DNA from: Veillonella parvula DSM 2008 | GTDB taxonomy: Bacteria > Bacillota > Negativicutes > Veillonellales > Veillonellaceae | Length of the DNA stretch: 64,000 nt | NCBI RefSeq assembly: GCF_000024945.1 | Contig: NC_013520.1 | Location: forward strand, 1,140,501 to 1,204,500 | Reading direction: 5' to 3' | Shown: piece after piece, positions 47,968 to 56,453 of the stretch | How positions within the stretch are numbered: the first letter of the stretch is position 1 | Layout of the letters: every line of letters begins with the position of its first letter | Made by a program: the position numbers and the translations under genes | The notes under the pieces: model-generated | The model's database searches: none | Told to the model about the DNA's origin: nothing | The model's input: only the letters and a program-made list of their open reading frames with translations

Positions 47968-48002
47968 AAATGAGATATTATTTTCTGAAGGAAGGTGTTG
48001 TT

Positions 48003-48509
48003 ATGGCAGAAGCATTAGGACAAGAACTGTTAATTGATTTATATTCCTGCGATGAAGACGCAATTTCATCCGCTACAGCTGTACAGGAAAGTGTAGCAAC
48101 CGCATTTGACTTAGCTGAACTTGATGTAGATGAAATCAGTTGTCAGGTTATGGACGAGGAAATCGCCCTCCTTTCTGTCGCACCAGGTTTTCACTTTACA
48201 TTGCACACATATCCTGCACTTGGTTATGTAGCAGTTGATTTGTATTCCTTCGAGCAAACATTACCGCTTACGTTAATTATGAAAGCCTTACGTAAATCTT
48301 TTAGAGCTGAAAAAGTAAAGGCAACAAGTGTGCAACGTGGCGACTTTGGTAACGAACGTGATATGAAGCCACGTCGCAAAACTAAGATTACTACACTTGG
48401 TCGTGTTTCTCGTACACGTATCCAACTCAAACAAACAGGAGGCAAGTTGAAAAAACAAAGTGCTAAGGTTATCAAAACATTAGCTAAAAAGAGTGGCCTA
48501 AAAAAATAA
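48003..48509 (+). CDS. Degenerate AdoMet decarboxylase-like (SpeD-like) protein with basic tail
   Basis: Residues 5-113 follow the prokaryotic S-adenosylmethionine decarboxylase pattern: LGQELLIDLYSCDED (about 5-19), then FHFTLHTYPALGYVAVDLYS (63-82), then KATSVQRGDFG (106-116). In active enzymes the middle block reads ESHxxIHTxPE...AVDxxTCG: the serine becomes the pyruvoyl group and the cysteine aids catalysis. Here those positions are Gly62, Phe63 and Phe83; only His68 remains. Self-cleavage and pyruvoyl catalysis therefore look impossible. Residues 120-168 hold 18 Lys/Arg and essentially no acidic residue after Asp120, suggesting nucleic-acid binding. Start ATG 48003 has AAGGAAGGTG 5 nt upstream. 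It is the only plus-strand gene and is divergent from ctsR. Homology is read by eye, so the family call is moderately sure; function is unknown. Confidence 0.7.
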   Translation: MAEALGQELLIDLYSCDEDAISSATAVQESVATAFDLAELDVDEISCQVMDEEIALLSVAPGFHFTLHTYPALGYVAVDLYSFEQTLPLTLIMKALRKSFRAEKVKATSVQRGDFGNERDMKPRRKTKITTLGRVSRTRIQLKQTGGKLKKQSAKVIKTLAKKSGLKK

Positions 48510-48526
48510 CATAAAATGAAAATGCA

Positions 48527-48556
48527 AAAAAGCTAGAGGATTTCCTCTAGCTTTTT
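48527..48556. terminator. Bidirectional terminator between convergent genes
   Basis: AAAAAGCTAGAGG and CCTCTAGCTTTTT form a 13-bp perfect stem with a 4-nt loop; T-runs follow on both strands. It serves the plus-strand gene ending at 48509 and the minus-strand HAD gene ending at 48590. Confidence 0.9.
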
Positions 48557-48589
48557 ATTTGGGTTGATATGTAATTCTATTTATATAGC

Positions 48590-49273
48590 TTATCTACGAA
48601 CCATCATTTCTTCAAGATTGAGAACATCAGCAATTTCATCAACATCATCACAGATATATTCAGCATCCGCTTCTTTTAACTCAGATTCTGTACCGTAACC
48701 ATAGGTAACACCGATGGAGATACAGCCAAGTTCATTAGCTGCTTCTACATCGTACTTACGATCTCCAACCATGAATGTCAATCGACGACCATTTTCATCA
48801 GTTAATGGGTTACCACATAGCGTGAGAGCTTTTTCAAGAATTTCTTTTTTGTGTAACAATCCCGCTTCGTAATTAGCACCAACAATAACATCAAAGTATG
48901 GTGTCAATTCGAAGTGATCAAGAATATCTTTAGCATAATGTTCTGGTTTTGCAGTAGCTACAGCTATAGTATATTGTTCAGTTTTGCATTTAGCCAATAA
49001 GTCTACAATATTCGGATATACTTTATTTTCAAATTTACCAATGGTACCATAACGTTCACGGAATTTAAAGTATGTTTCTTCCGCTTGCTCAAAGGTCAGA
49101 CCACAATATTCTTGGAAAGCATCTACCAATGGTGGTCCTAAGAACAATTGTAATGTTTCTTCATCAGGTACAGTATAACCGAAATGTTCCAATGCAAATT
49201 TAATGCTTTTAAGAATACCTTCTTGAGAGTCAGTTAAGGTTCCATCTAAATCAAATAATATCGTTTTCTTCAT
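48590..49273 (-). CDS. HAD-superfamily phosphatase (phosphoglycolate phosphatase-like)
   Basis: A 227-residue HAD hydrolase with the nucleophile motif LFDLDGTLTDSQ (about 6-17), a helical cap domain (about 18-85), motif II ATAKPE-like (VATAKPEHYAKDIL) and motif IV VGDRKYDVEAANELGCISIGVTYGYG (about 168-193). The family splits phosphate from small metabolites; phosphoglycolate, pyrophosphate or nucleotides are possible. It lies 1 nt after sufU, so it is carried on the suf transcript, but no Fe-S link is known to me. Confidence 0.88.
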   Translation of the reverse strand: MKKTILFDLDGTLTDSQEGILKSIKFALEHFGYTVPDEETLQLFLGPPLVDAFQEYCGLTFEQAEETYFKFRERYGTIGKFENKVYPNIVDLLAKCKTEQYTIAVATAKPEHYAKDILDHFELTPYFDVIVGANYEAGLLHKKEILEKALTLCGNPLTDENGRRLTFMVGDRKYDVEAANELGCISIGVTYGYGTESELKEADAEYICDDVDEIADVLNLEEMMVRR

Positions 49274-49274
49274 A

Positions 49275-49700
49275 TTATTTCTTTAAAGCCTCTTTCAATG
49301 TATGCCATGCAAGAACTGCACATTTCACACGTGCTGGCATATTAGAAATATTTTGTAATGCCATAGCATCTTCCAATTCTTCTAACTCATTTTCATCGGT
49401 AATTTCTTTTTTAATCATACCTAAGAAAATTTCTACCAAACGAAGCGCTTCTTCAACAGATTTGCCTTTAATGATATCAATCATCATAGATGCAGATGCT
49501 TGGCTAATAGCACAACCAGAACCTGTATATGCAGCATCTTTAATGATACCATCTACTACATTGAGTTGTAATATTAGATCATCACCACAACTAGGGTTAT
49601 GTCCATGTTCAGAATTTGTAAATTCAGATAATTCATGCTTATTACGTTTATCTTGGTTATGTTCCAAAATAAGTTCCGTATATAATTGATCCATTTCCAT
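49275..49700 (-). CDS. sufU: SufU zinc-dependent sulfurtransferase
   Basis: SufU accepts persulfide sulfur from SufS and passes it on to SufBCD. The 141-residue protein has the IscU-like ligand cysteines in NPSCGDDL (about 35-42), SGCAISQAS (about 61-69) and RVKCAVLAWHTL (about 124-135), plus an Asp in the first motif, and the Gram-positive-type insertion between the second and third. It is 14 nt from sufS. Confidence 0.95.
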   Translation of the reverse strand: MEMDQLYTELILEHNQDKRNKHELSEFTNSEHGHNPSCGDDLILQLNVVDGIIKDAAYTGSGCAISQASASMMIDIIKGKSVEEALRLVEIFLGMIKKEITDENELEELEDAMALQNISNMPARVKCAVLAWHTLKEALKK

Positions 49701-49714
49701 TAGTGGTAACTCTC

Positions 49715-50944
49715 CTAATCTTTAAAACCCATTACTGAACGAACAGTCTTTAATACTTCAAGGAATGCGTCTAAATCTTCCTTGCGAGTGTATAAGTACA
49801 TACTTAAACGAGTAGATGCGGATACATTGTAGAACGCACCTAATGGTTGTGCACAATGGTGACCGGAACGAACGCAAATCCCCTTAGAATCCAAAATCGT
49901 AGCTACGTCATGAGGATGTACATCATCTACAGTAAACGCAATAACGCCATGTTTTTCCTTAGGATTTTGAGAACCAATAACATGGACATGTGGCAATTCA
50001 ACAATCTTAGGAAGAATATAAGCTACTAACTCCTCTTCATAGGCTTCTATAGCATCCATTCCAAAGGATTCCAAATAATCAATAGCTGCATGCAAGGAAA
50101 CAGCACCATCAGCATTTGGAGTACCTGCCTCAAACTTATATGGAAGCTCATTGAATGTAGCAGTTTGTTCTTTTACATACTCAATCATATCGCCACCCAA
50201 TAGGAATGGAGGCATAGTTTCTAATAAGTCACGTTTACCGTATAGTACACCAATCCCTTGAGATGCACACATTTTATGGCCAGAGAATACGAAGAAATCG
50301 CAATCCAATGCTTGTACGTCAATTTTTTTATGAGGTGTAGATTGAGCACCGTCTAGAACAACAATAGCACCTACAGAGTGAGCCTTCTCAGTTAATTCTT
50401 TTACTGGGAATTCCATACCAAGCACGTTACTAACATGAGCGAAAGCAACAATTTTAGTCTTTTCATCAATTTTATTGATTTCACCATCTTTTAAGTGCCC
50501 ATGTTCATCAAGATACATGTATTCTAAGGTTGCCCCCGTCTGTTCTGCCACATATTGCCATGTTACAAGATTCGCATGATGTTCAGCAACAGTAATGACA
50601 ATCTTGTCACCTTTTTTCACATTATGAAGGCCATAGCTGTGGGCAATCAAGTTCATTGACTCCGTACTATTACGTGTAAATATAACCTCTTCGCGTTCGC
50701 GAGCATTGATAAATTCAACTACGCGATCCCGTGCATTTTCATAGTCTTCAGATGCTTCAATGGCTAAAATATGAGAACCACGATGTGGGTTACCATTACG
50801 TTGTGTCATATGTTCCACAACACGGTCAATTACGGACTGTGGAATTTGAGCAGTAGCACCGCTATCTAAATAGATAACACGATGCCCATTATGCTCTTTA
50901 TGTAATATAGGAAAGTCTTTGTATGCTTCTGCAATTGGTCTCAT
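49715..50944 (-). CDS. sufS: Cysteine desulfurase SufS
   Basis: SufS is a PLP enzyme that removes sulfur from cysteine as a persulfide. The 409-residue protein has the PLP-contact block with EHHANLVTWQ (about 120-129), the PLP lysine in FVFSGHKMCASQGIGVLYG (about 219-237), and the active cysteine in RSGHHCAQPLG (about 360-370). It lies 12 nt from sufD and 14 nt from sufU. Confidence 0.97.
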   Translation of the reverse strand: MRPIAEAYKDFPILHKEHNGHRVIYLDSGATAQIPQSVIDRVVEHMTQRNGNPHRGSHILAIEASEDYENARDRVVEFINAREREEVIFTRNSTESMNLIAHSYGLHNVKKGDKIVITVAEHHANLVTWQYVAEQTGATLEYMYLDEHGHLKDGEINKIDEKTKIVAFAHVSNVLGMEFPVKELTEKAHSVGAIVVLDGAQSTPHKKIDVQALDCDFFVFSGHKMCASQGIGVLYGKRDLLETMPPFLLGGDMIEYVKEQTATFNELPYKFEAGTPNADGAVSLHAAIDYLESFGMDAIEAYEEELVAYILPKIVELPHVHVIGSQNPKEKHGVIAFTVDDVHPHDVATILDSKGICVRSGHHCAQPLGAFYNVSASTRLSMYLYTRKEDLDAFLEVLKTVRSVMGFKD

Positions 50945-50956
50945 AAAAACGCCTCT

Positions 50957-52003
50957 TTAAATTTTATTACGTACAGCTGCTAACGCTGCTTCTTCAATCG
51001 TTTCATCACCAATGCGATCAATAATAGGTCGAATCATAGATTCAACAATGATATGTTTTGCCTCTACCTCACTAAAGCCACGGCTCATGATATAGAACAA
51101 TTTATTATGATCAATTTGGCCTGCACTTGCTGCATGATTACCAACTACATTATCTTCTTTACACAATAAAAGTGGTAACGAAACAGATTTTACAGTTGGA
51201 TCTAACAATAAGCAAGTATCTTCTTCCGCACCTTCAGAAGCTGTTGCTCCATTAAGAAAATCAAGGGTCCCTCTGAAGGATTTTTTAGAATTGCCACTAA
51301 GAGCACCTAAGGTATGAATATCACTAAATGATTTTTTACCACCATGACTCATAACCATAGAAATATCAAATTTTTGCTCTTTATTACCAAGATAAGCAAT
51401 GTCATGAACCATACGGGATTCTTGACCTACTAAATCATGATAGTAATTCAAGATGTTTTCACTGCCACCAATTTCAATATTGATGTATTCTACATCTGCT
51501 TTTTCTTCTAATTTAGTGTATCGATGCTCGATATGTTGTACATGTTCAGGCAAAAGATTTACCTTTTTTACTACAACCTTACCAGCTTCTTTCACATCGT
51601 ATTCGTTTAAATAACTAACATTTATCAATGCATCCCCAGAGCCCGTTACATAAAATTGCACTTCTAGTTCAGCACCTTCACCAACGATAAATTGGAAACG
51701 GTTTGCCACACGAGCATTAGCATCAATGCGGATACCTACAACTTCTTTCGCCTTAGGAGGCACATTGATAGCATAGCCTTCCGCTTTTTCAACTAATACT
51801 TGAACAGCTTCTTTATTAGCACCTTCATAATTACCATCTAGTAATGCTGTACCAACAGGTAATGGTGAAAGTATATCTTTATTCGCTTCCACAGCGATGG
51901 ATTGTACCGCTGTATCTTCTCCAGCTAGAGAGCTTACAGTATGATTAACGCGCAACCATCTGAATGTCGGTCTAGGGAGTTCATTAAATAGTAATTCGCT
52001 CAT
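50957..52003 (-). CDS. sufD: Fe-S assembly scaffold subunit SufD
   Basis: SufD pairs with SufB in the SufBC2D scaffold complex. The 348-residue protein has the beta-helix SufBD core (about 90-300) and the C-terminal helical piece with HNKLFYIMSRGFSEVEAKHIIVESMIRPII in outline. It is about 10 nt from sufB and shares clear end-domain similarity with the SufB protein encoded there (both carry a FYLMTRG/FYIMSRG block). Confidence 0.94.
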   Translation of the reverse strand: MSELLFNELPRPTFRWLRVNHTVSSLAGEDTAVQSIAVEANKDILSPLPVGTALLDGNYEGANKEAVQVLVEKAEGYAINVPPKAKEVVGIRIDANARVANRFQFIVGEGAELEVQFYVTGSGDALINVSYLNEYDVKEAGKVVVKKVNLLPEHVQHIEHRYTKLEEKADVEYINIEIGGSENILNYYHDLVGQESRMVHDIAYLGNKEQKFDISMVMSHGGKKSFSDIHTLGALSGNSKKSFRGTLDFLNGATASEGAEEDTCLLLDPTVKSVSLPLLLCKEDNVVGNHAASAGQIDHNKLFYIMSRGFSEVEAKHIIVESMIRPIIDRIGDETIEEAALAAVRNKI

Positions 52004-52012
52004 AATTCCTCC

Positions 52013-53422
52013 TTAACCGATAGAACCTTCTAATTCAAGATTGATTAGATTGTTCATTTCTACTGCATATTCAAGTGGCAATTCTTTAGAGATTGGCTCT
52101 ACAAAGCCACGAACGAGCATCGCACGAGCTTCTTCTTCACTAATACCACGAGTCATAAGATAGAAAATTGCCTCGTCGGAAATACGACCGATTTTAGCTT
52201 CATGACCTAAATCCACATTGTCATTTTCTACGATAATAGCTGGGATTGTATCAGATTGAGACTCAGCATCAAGCATCAAGGATTCACAAGAAACGGTTGC
52301 TTTGGAATGCTCAGCTTTAGGACCAATCTTCAAAAGGCCACGATAAATTGCAGCGCCACCGGATTTAGAAATGGATTTAGAGTTTACATTACTTGTTGTA
52401 TATGGTGCATTATGTACCACTTTACAACCTGTATCGAGGAATTGTCCTTCACCAGCGAATGTTACACCTGTAAATTCAGCATGTGCACCTTCACCGTTGA
52501 GAATACTCATTGGGTACAAACAAGAAACTTTGGAGCCAAAGGAACCAGATACCCACTCAATTGTACCATTTTTACCTACTACACAACGTTTTGTGTTAAG
52601 GTTGTACATGTTTTTAGACCAGTTTTCAATTGTAGAATAACGCAATGTAGCATTGTCTTTAACGAACAGTTCAACAGCGCCTGCATGAAGGTTAGACACA
52701 TCATACTTAGGAGCAGAACAACCTTCGATAAAGTGCAATTTAGCCCCTTCTTCTACGATAATCATCGTATGTTCGAACTGACCAGCACCTGGTGCATTCA
52801 AACGGAAGTAAGATTGCAATGGAATCTCTACTTGTACACCTGCAGGAACGTATACGAAGGAACCACCAGACCAAACGGCACCGTGAAGAGCAGCCCATTT
52901 ATGGTCTGTAGGTGGAATTAATGTCATCCAGTATTTTTTTACGATTTCTTCATGTTCATGTAATGCTGTTTCGATATCAGTATAGATAACACCTTGCTTA
53001 ACAAGATCTTCTTGAATACTGTGGTAAACAACTTCAGAATCATATTGAGCACCAACACCAGCTAGAGATGTTTTTTCCGCTTCTGGAATACCTAAGCGGT
53101 CAAAAGTACTTTTAATTTCTTCTGGAACTTCATCCCAGTTTTCTTTCATATCTACTTTAGGCTTAACATATGTATGAATATTTGCCATATCTAAGCCCGA
53201 GATATCAGGAATCCAATTCGGAATGCCCATGCGATTATAGATTTCCAAAGACTTTAAACGGAAATCGAGCATCCATTCTGGTTCATTTTTATTAGACCAA
53301 ATCTCACGGATAATATCTTCTGTTAAACCGGCATCAGAGATATAAGAATATTCAAATTCGTTCTTTATATCATAGACGCCACGGTCCATATCCGCGACTT
53401 GGGTTTTCTTTCTTTCTTCCAT
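52013..53422 (-). CDS. sufB: Fe-S assembly scaffold subunit SufB
   Basis: SufB is the main scaffold on which the nascent cluster is built. The 469-residue protein has the typical N-terminus, then WAALHGAVWSGGSFVYVPAGV (about 178-198), LHFIEGCSAP (about 229-238), the C-terminal core HNAPYTTSNVNSKSISKSGG (about 338-357), and the end AIFYLMTRGISEEEARAMLV (about 421-440). It is 8 nt from sufC. Confidence 0.96.
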   Translation of the reverse strand: MEERKKTQVADMDRGVYDIKNEFEYSYISDAGLTEDIIREIWSNKNEPEWMLDFRLKSLEIYNRMGIPNWIPDISGLDMANIHTYVKPKVDMKENWDEVPEEIKSTFDRLGIPEAEKTSLAGVGAQYDSEVVYHSIQEDLVKQGVIYTDIETALHEHEEIVKKYWMTLIPPTDHKWAALHGAVWSGGSFVYVPAGVQVEIPLQSYFRLNAPGAGQFEHTMIIVEEGAKLHFIEGCSAPKYDVSNLHAGAVELFVKDNATLRYSTIENWSKNMYNLNTKRCVVGKNGTIEWVSGSFGSKVSCLYPMSILNGEGAHAEFTGVTFAGEGQFLDTGCKVVHNAPYTTSNVNSKSISKSGGAAIYRGLLKIGPKAEHSKATVSCESLMLDAESQSDTIPAIIVENDNVDLGHEAKIGRISDEAIFYLMTRGISEEEARAMLVRGFVEPISKELPLEYAVEMNNLINLELEGSIG

Positions 53423-53430
53423 TATGCCTC

Positions 53431-54174
53431 CTATGCTAATGCTTTGTATGCGTCATAACCTTTTTCTTCGATTTCACGTACAAGAGAAGCATCACCAGTT
53501 TTAACAATCTTGCCATTGATCAACACATGAACATAGTCTGGTTTTAGTTTTTGCAAGATTTGGTTATGATGAGTAATGATTAATACAGCATTTTCTTCGT
53601 TATGGAAACGTTGTACACCTTCAGATACGATACGAACCGCATCTACGTCAAGGCCAGAATCAGTTTCATCAAGAATAGCCAATTTAGGATTCAAAATGGA
53701 CATTTGAAGAATTTCATTCTTCTTGCGTTCACCACCAGAGAAGCCTTCATTTACATAACGTTGCGCATAAGATAAATCAAAGGACAATTCATCCATTTTT
53801 TCTTTCAATTCTTTTTTGAAAGATAATGCACGTACATTTTCACCAGTAATTGTGGATTTAGCTGTACGAATGAAGTTTTCTACAGTAATACCAGGAATAG
53901 AAATTGGATTTTGGAAGGACATAAAAATACCCGCTTTTGCACGATCGTTTACTGCATCTTCCGTAATATCCTTACCATCAAAAATGATAGAACCACTATC
54001 TACTGTATATGTAGAGTTACCCATGATTGCATTAGCAAGTGTAGATTTACCAGCACCATTTGTCCCCATCACAACATGAATTTCACCTTTATTAATTGTT
54101 AAATCAATACCTTTCAAGATTTGTTTCTCTTCAACAGATACCTTTAAATCTTTTATCTGAAGTAATTCAGCCAA
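53431..54174 (-). CDS. sufC: Fe-S assembly ATPase SufC
   Basis: SufC is the ABC-type ATPase of the SufBC2D complex. The 247-residue protein has Walker A GTNGAGKSTLANAI (about 37-50), the Q-loop SFQNP, signature FSGGERKKNEI (about 144-154) and Walker B LAILDETDSGLD (about 165-176). The best start is TTG at 54172-54174, with AAAGGAG 8 nt upstream; it gives the usual SufC N-terminus MAELLQIKDLKV. It is the first gene of sufC-sufB-sufD-sufS-sufU-HAD, behind a predicted leader carrying a terminator. Confidence 0.95.
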   Translation of the reverse strand: MAELLQIKDLKVSVEEKQILKGIDLTINKGEIHVVMGTNGAGKSTLANAIMGNSTYTVDSGSIIFDGKDITEDAVNDRAKAGIFMSFQNPISIPGITVENFIRTAKSTITGENVRALSFKKELKEKMDELSFDLSYAQRYVNEGFSGGERKKNEILQMSILNPKLAILDETDSGLDVDAVRIVSEGVQRFHNEENAVLIITHHNQILQKLKPDYVHVLINGKIVKTGDASLVREIEEKGYDAYKALA

Positions 54175-54258
54175 AATGTTCACTCCTTTTATTTGTATGT
54201 AACCATAAGAAACATACACTCGTTATATATAAAACGTATATACTGACACATATAAAAA

Positions 54259-54286
54259 GGCGGTACGCACTAACGTGAATACCGCC
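54259..54286 (-). terminator. Terminator in the suf leader (possible attenuator)
   Basis: GGCGGTA and TACCGCC form a 7-bp GC-rich stem with an inner CAC/GTG stem and GTTA loop. On the minus strand TTTTTATAT follows. It lies about 40 nt downstream of the predicted suf transcription start and about 85 nt upstream of sufC, so it is inside the leader. A smaller CTTGC/GCGAG hairpin precedes it (about 54292-54309). Confidence 0.75.
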
Positions 54287-54332
54287 GTAATTCTCGCCAA
54301 CTTAGCAAGTATGTGCATAACAATCTACACTC

Positions 54333-54361
54333 ATTATACATTCTTATCTAAATGATAGCAA
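54333..54361 (-). promoter_or_regulatory. Promoter of the suf operon
   Basis: TTGCTA, a 17-nt spacer and a perfect TATAAT lie on the minus strand. It is the only good promoter in the 294-nt gap between lysA and sufC, and it lies upstream of the leader terminator. The rest of the gap (about 54362-54468) is AT-rich with nothing clear. Confidence 0.65.
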
Positions 54362-54468
54362 GATATTCCTACTAAAATATACAGGAATTAAAAGAATATC
54401 AAGTATTACATATATTGATAGGTTTTTATTAATATTAATTCTCATCCTATTCGATTCTCAATATTAAA

Positions 54469-55725
54469 TTATAGGTTTGAAAAATCAAGAGTTCCAAATA
54501 AATCATCGTATGTTTCAGCACGACGAATTTGTGTAACAGAGCCATCTTTATGTAGCAATAACTCTGCAGAACGTAATTTACCATTATAATTGAAACCCAT
54601 AGAATGTCCATGTGCACCAGCATCGTGAATGATGACACGATCTCCAATATCAATTTTTGGCAGCTCTCGTTGAATAGCAAATTTATCATTATTTTCACAT
54701 AAGGAGCCTGTTACATCATATACATGATCCTTGGGAGCATTTTCTTTCCCCATTACGGTAATATGATGATAAGAGCCATACAACGCCGGACGCATAAGAT
54801 TTGCCATACAAGCATCTAAACCGATGTAATGACGATAAATATCTTTTTTATGAATAGCAGTAGAAACAAGGTAACCAAATGAACCGGTTACCATACGCCC
54901 ACATTCATAAGCCAATGCTACATCAATAAGTCCATTAGCTACTAAAATCCGATTATACGCTTCTTCTACACCCTTGCTTAATGCGCGGAAGTCTACTGGT
55001 GTTTGTTCTGGTTTATAAGCTACACCTACACCTCCACCTAAATCAATAAATTCAACAGTGATACCAAGTTCTTTTTTAATATCTACAGCAAGATTAAAGC
55101 AAAGCTCTGCTGTACCAACTAAACCGTCAATATCAAGTTCGTTAGAAACAACCATTGTATGAATACCAAAGTGTTTTACACCTTTAGCTTGTAATTGTTT
55201 GTACGCTTCAAATATTTGTTCGCGTGTCATACCATATTTAGCTTCTTCAGGAAGGCCAATAATTGTATTGCCTCCTTCTTTTAAAGAACCCGGATTATAA
55301 CGCACGCAGAATGTATCTGGCAAAGAGCCGTGATTTTTTTCTAAATATTCTATATGCGTAATATCATCAAGATTGATGATTGCACCCATTTCAAGTGCTT
55401 TTTTATACTCCACATATGGTGTGTCATTAGATGTGAACATAATATCATGTCCTGTAATACCCACCTTTTCACATAAAATTAATTCCGCTAAGGAAGAGCA
55501 ATCTGCACCAACTCCAAGTTTTTGTAATAAACGCATGATATATGGATTTGGAGTTGCTTTAACTGCAAAATATTGCTTGAATCCCTTATTCCAAGAGAAT
55601 GCATTGATGAAAGATTTCATATTCTCAATAATTCCTTCTTCATCATAAATATGGAATGGAGTTGGATACTGAGCAATAATATTTTCTAATTGTTCTGACG
55701 TGAATGGAACTGTTTTTTTGTTCAT
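54469..55725 (-). CDS. lysA: PLP-dependent decarboxylase, diaminopimelate decarboxylase (LysA) type
   Basis: A fold-type III PLP enzyme, most likely converting meso-diaminopimelate to lysine. The 418-residue protein has the PLP lysine in YFAVKATPNP (about 51-60), the GVGADCSSLAEL block, the phosphate-binding IDLGGGVGVAY (about 220-230), ECGRMVTGSFGYLV (about 272-285), the MRPALYGSYH and SLCENNDKF blocks (substrate and active-site Cys) and the C-terminal HDAGAHGHSMGFNYNG. Related bacteria use homologues on lysine or ornithine to make cadaverine for their cell wall. The RPALY and CENND pattern fits DAP better, but this is not certain. Confidence 0.8.
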   Translation of the reverse strand: MNKKTVPFTSEQLENIIAQYPTPFHIYDEEGIIENMKSFINAFSWNKGFKQYFAVKATPNPYIMRLLQKLGVGADCSSLAELILCEKVGITGHDIMFTSNDTPYVEYKKALEMGAIINLDDITHIEYLEKNHGSLPDTFCVRYNPGSLKEGGNTIIGLPEEAKYGMTREQIFEAYKQLQAKGVKHFGIHTMVVSNELDIDGLVGTAELCFNLAVDIKKELGITVEFIDLGGGVGVAYKPEQTPVDFRALSKGVEEAYNRILVANGLIDVALAYECGRMVTGSFGYLVSTAIHKKDIYRHYIGLDACMANLMRPALYGSYHHITVMGKENAPKDHVYDVTGSLCENNDKFAIQRELPKIDIGDRVIIHDAGAHGHSMGFNYNGKLRSAELLLHKDGSVTQIRRAETYDDLFGTLDFSNL

Positions 55726-55742
55726 GATAACCTTTCTACATA

Positions 55743-55776
55743 AATAAAAGACTCATCAGCCGATGAGTCTTTTATT
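55743..55776. terminator. Terminator between doxX and lysA
   Basis: A 15-bp perfect stem (AATAAAAGACTCATC and complement) with a 4-nt AGCC loop lies 12 nt after the doxX stop and 17 nt before the lysA start. Its minus-strand tail, TTATG, is short because the outer A/T pairs are part of the stem. Confidence 0.8.
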
Positions 55777-55788
55777 CTAATTTCCTAA

Positions 55789-56205
55789 TTATTTAAATAA
55801 AGCTTTATCTAAACTAAAGCGACCAGCACCAGCAAAGAATAACATAAGTGCACCAAAGCCTAATTGAGATGGGTAGTCCCAGCTAAAGAAACTACCATTC
55901 AAACTCACAATAGTCGCAGTTGCTAAAGTACCTACAACTAGAATAGCACCAATACGTGTAAATAATCCTACTGCAATGAGAATACCACCAATCATTTCTG
56001 CAAGTGCTGCCATAGTGCCTAGCATCTCATAACCACCGGATACACCTAAAGGTGCCAACATAGTTCCTACTTTGTAGAGTCCTTCAGCTCCGCTAAGCCA
56101 TTTTAAATAACCATGATAAAACATGGAAATGCCCAATGCAAGGCGATAAATTAATAAGCCAAAATTTACATAATTAGGTTTACTTTTAAAAATAAAGTTC
56201 AACAT
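55789..56205 (-). CDS. DoxX-family membrane protein
   Basis: A 138-residue four-span membrane protein of the DoxX family: GLLIYRLALGISMFYHGYLKW (about 16-36), a second span with MAALAEMIGGILIAVGLFTRIGA (about 64-86), a third about 88-108, and a fourth about 115-130. Bacterial DoxX proteins are linked to redox or thiol stress, with no agreed reaction. It has two tandem promoter matches upstream and palindromes between them and the gene, so it is probably regulated. It is transcribed as a single gene, ending at a strong hairpin. Confidence 0.85.
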   Translation of the reverse strand: MLNFIFKSKPNYVNFGLLIYRLALGISMFYHGYLKWLSGAEGLYKVGTMLAPLGVSGGYEMLGTMAALAEMIGGILIAVGLFTRIGAILVVGTLATATIVSLNGSFFSWDYPSQLGFGALMLFFAGAGRFSLDKALFK

Positions 56206-56258
56206 AGTGATCCTTCTTTCAATTCAAACATATAAAATCGAATAAATTCGATACGCTA

Positions 56259-56287
56259 ATTATACTATTAGAGAATAACTATGTCAA
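56259..56287 (-). promoter_or_regulatory. doxX proximal promoter with palindrome just downstream
   Basis: A perfect TTGACA, a 17-nt spacer and a perfect TATAAT lie on the minus strand. Just downstream is the 14-bp palindrome TCGAATAAATTCGA (56239-56252), placed where an operator would block initiation. Confidence 0.82.
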
Positions 56288-56313
56288 TAAGACTCACTAT
56301 TAAATTCTATAGA

Positions 56314-56342
56314 ATTATATCATACATTGTATACAAAATCAA
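56314..56342 (-). promoter_or_regulatory. doxX distal promoter with overlapping palindrome
   Basis: TTGATT, a 17-nt spacer and TATAAT lie on the minus strand, about 55 nt upstream of the proximal promoter. The palindrome ATTCTATAGAAT (56304-56315) overlaps the end of its -10 box. Confidence 0.55.
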
Positions 56343-56453
56343 TTTTATCGATGTAATCAACATAATATCGTCAGCTTAAATACAATCATAGTTTTTTTGA
56401 AATTTGAAATTTAAAATATTACACCCTTACAATAGATTAATTTATCAGTAAAA

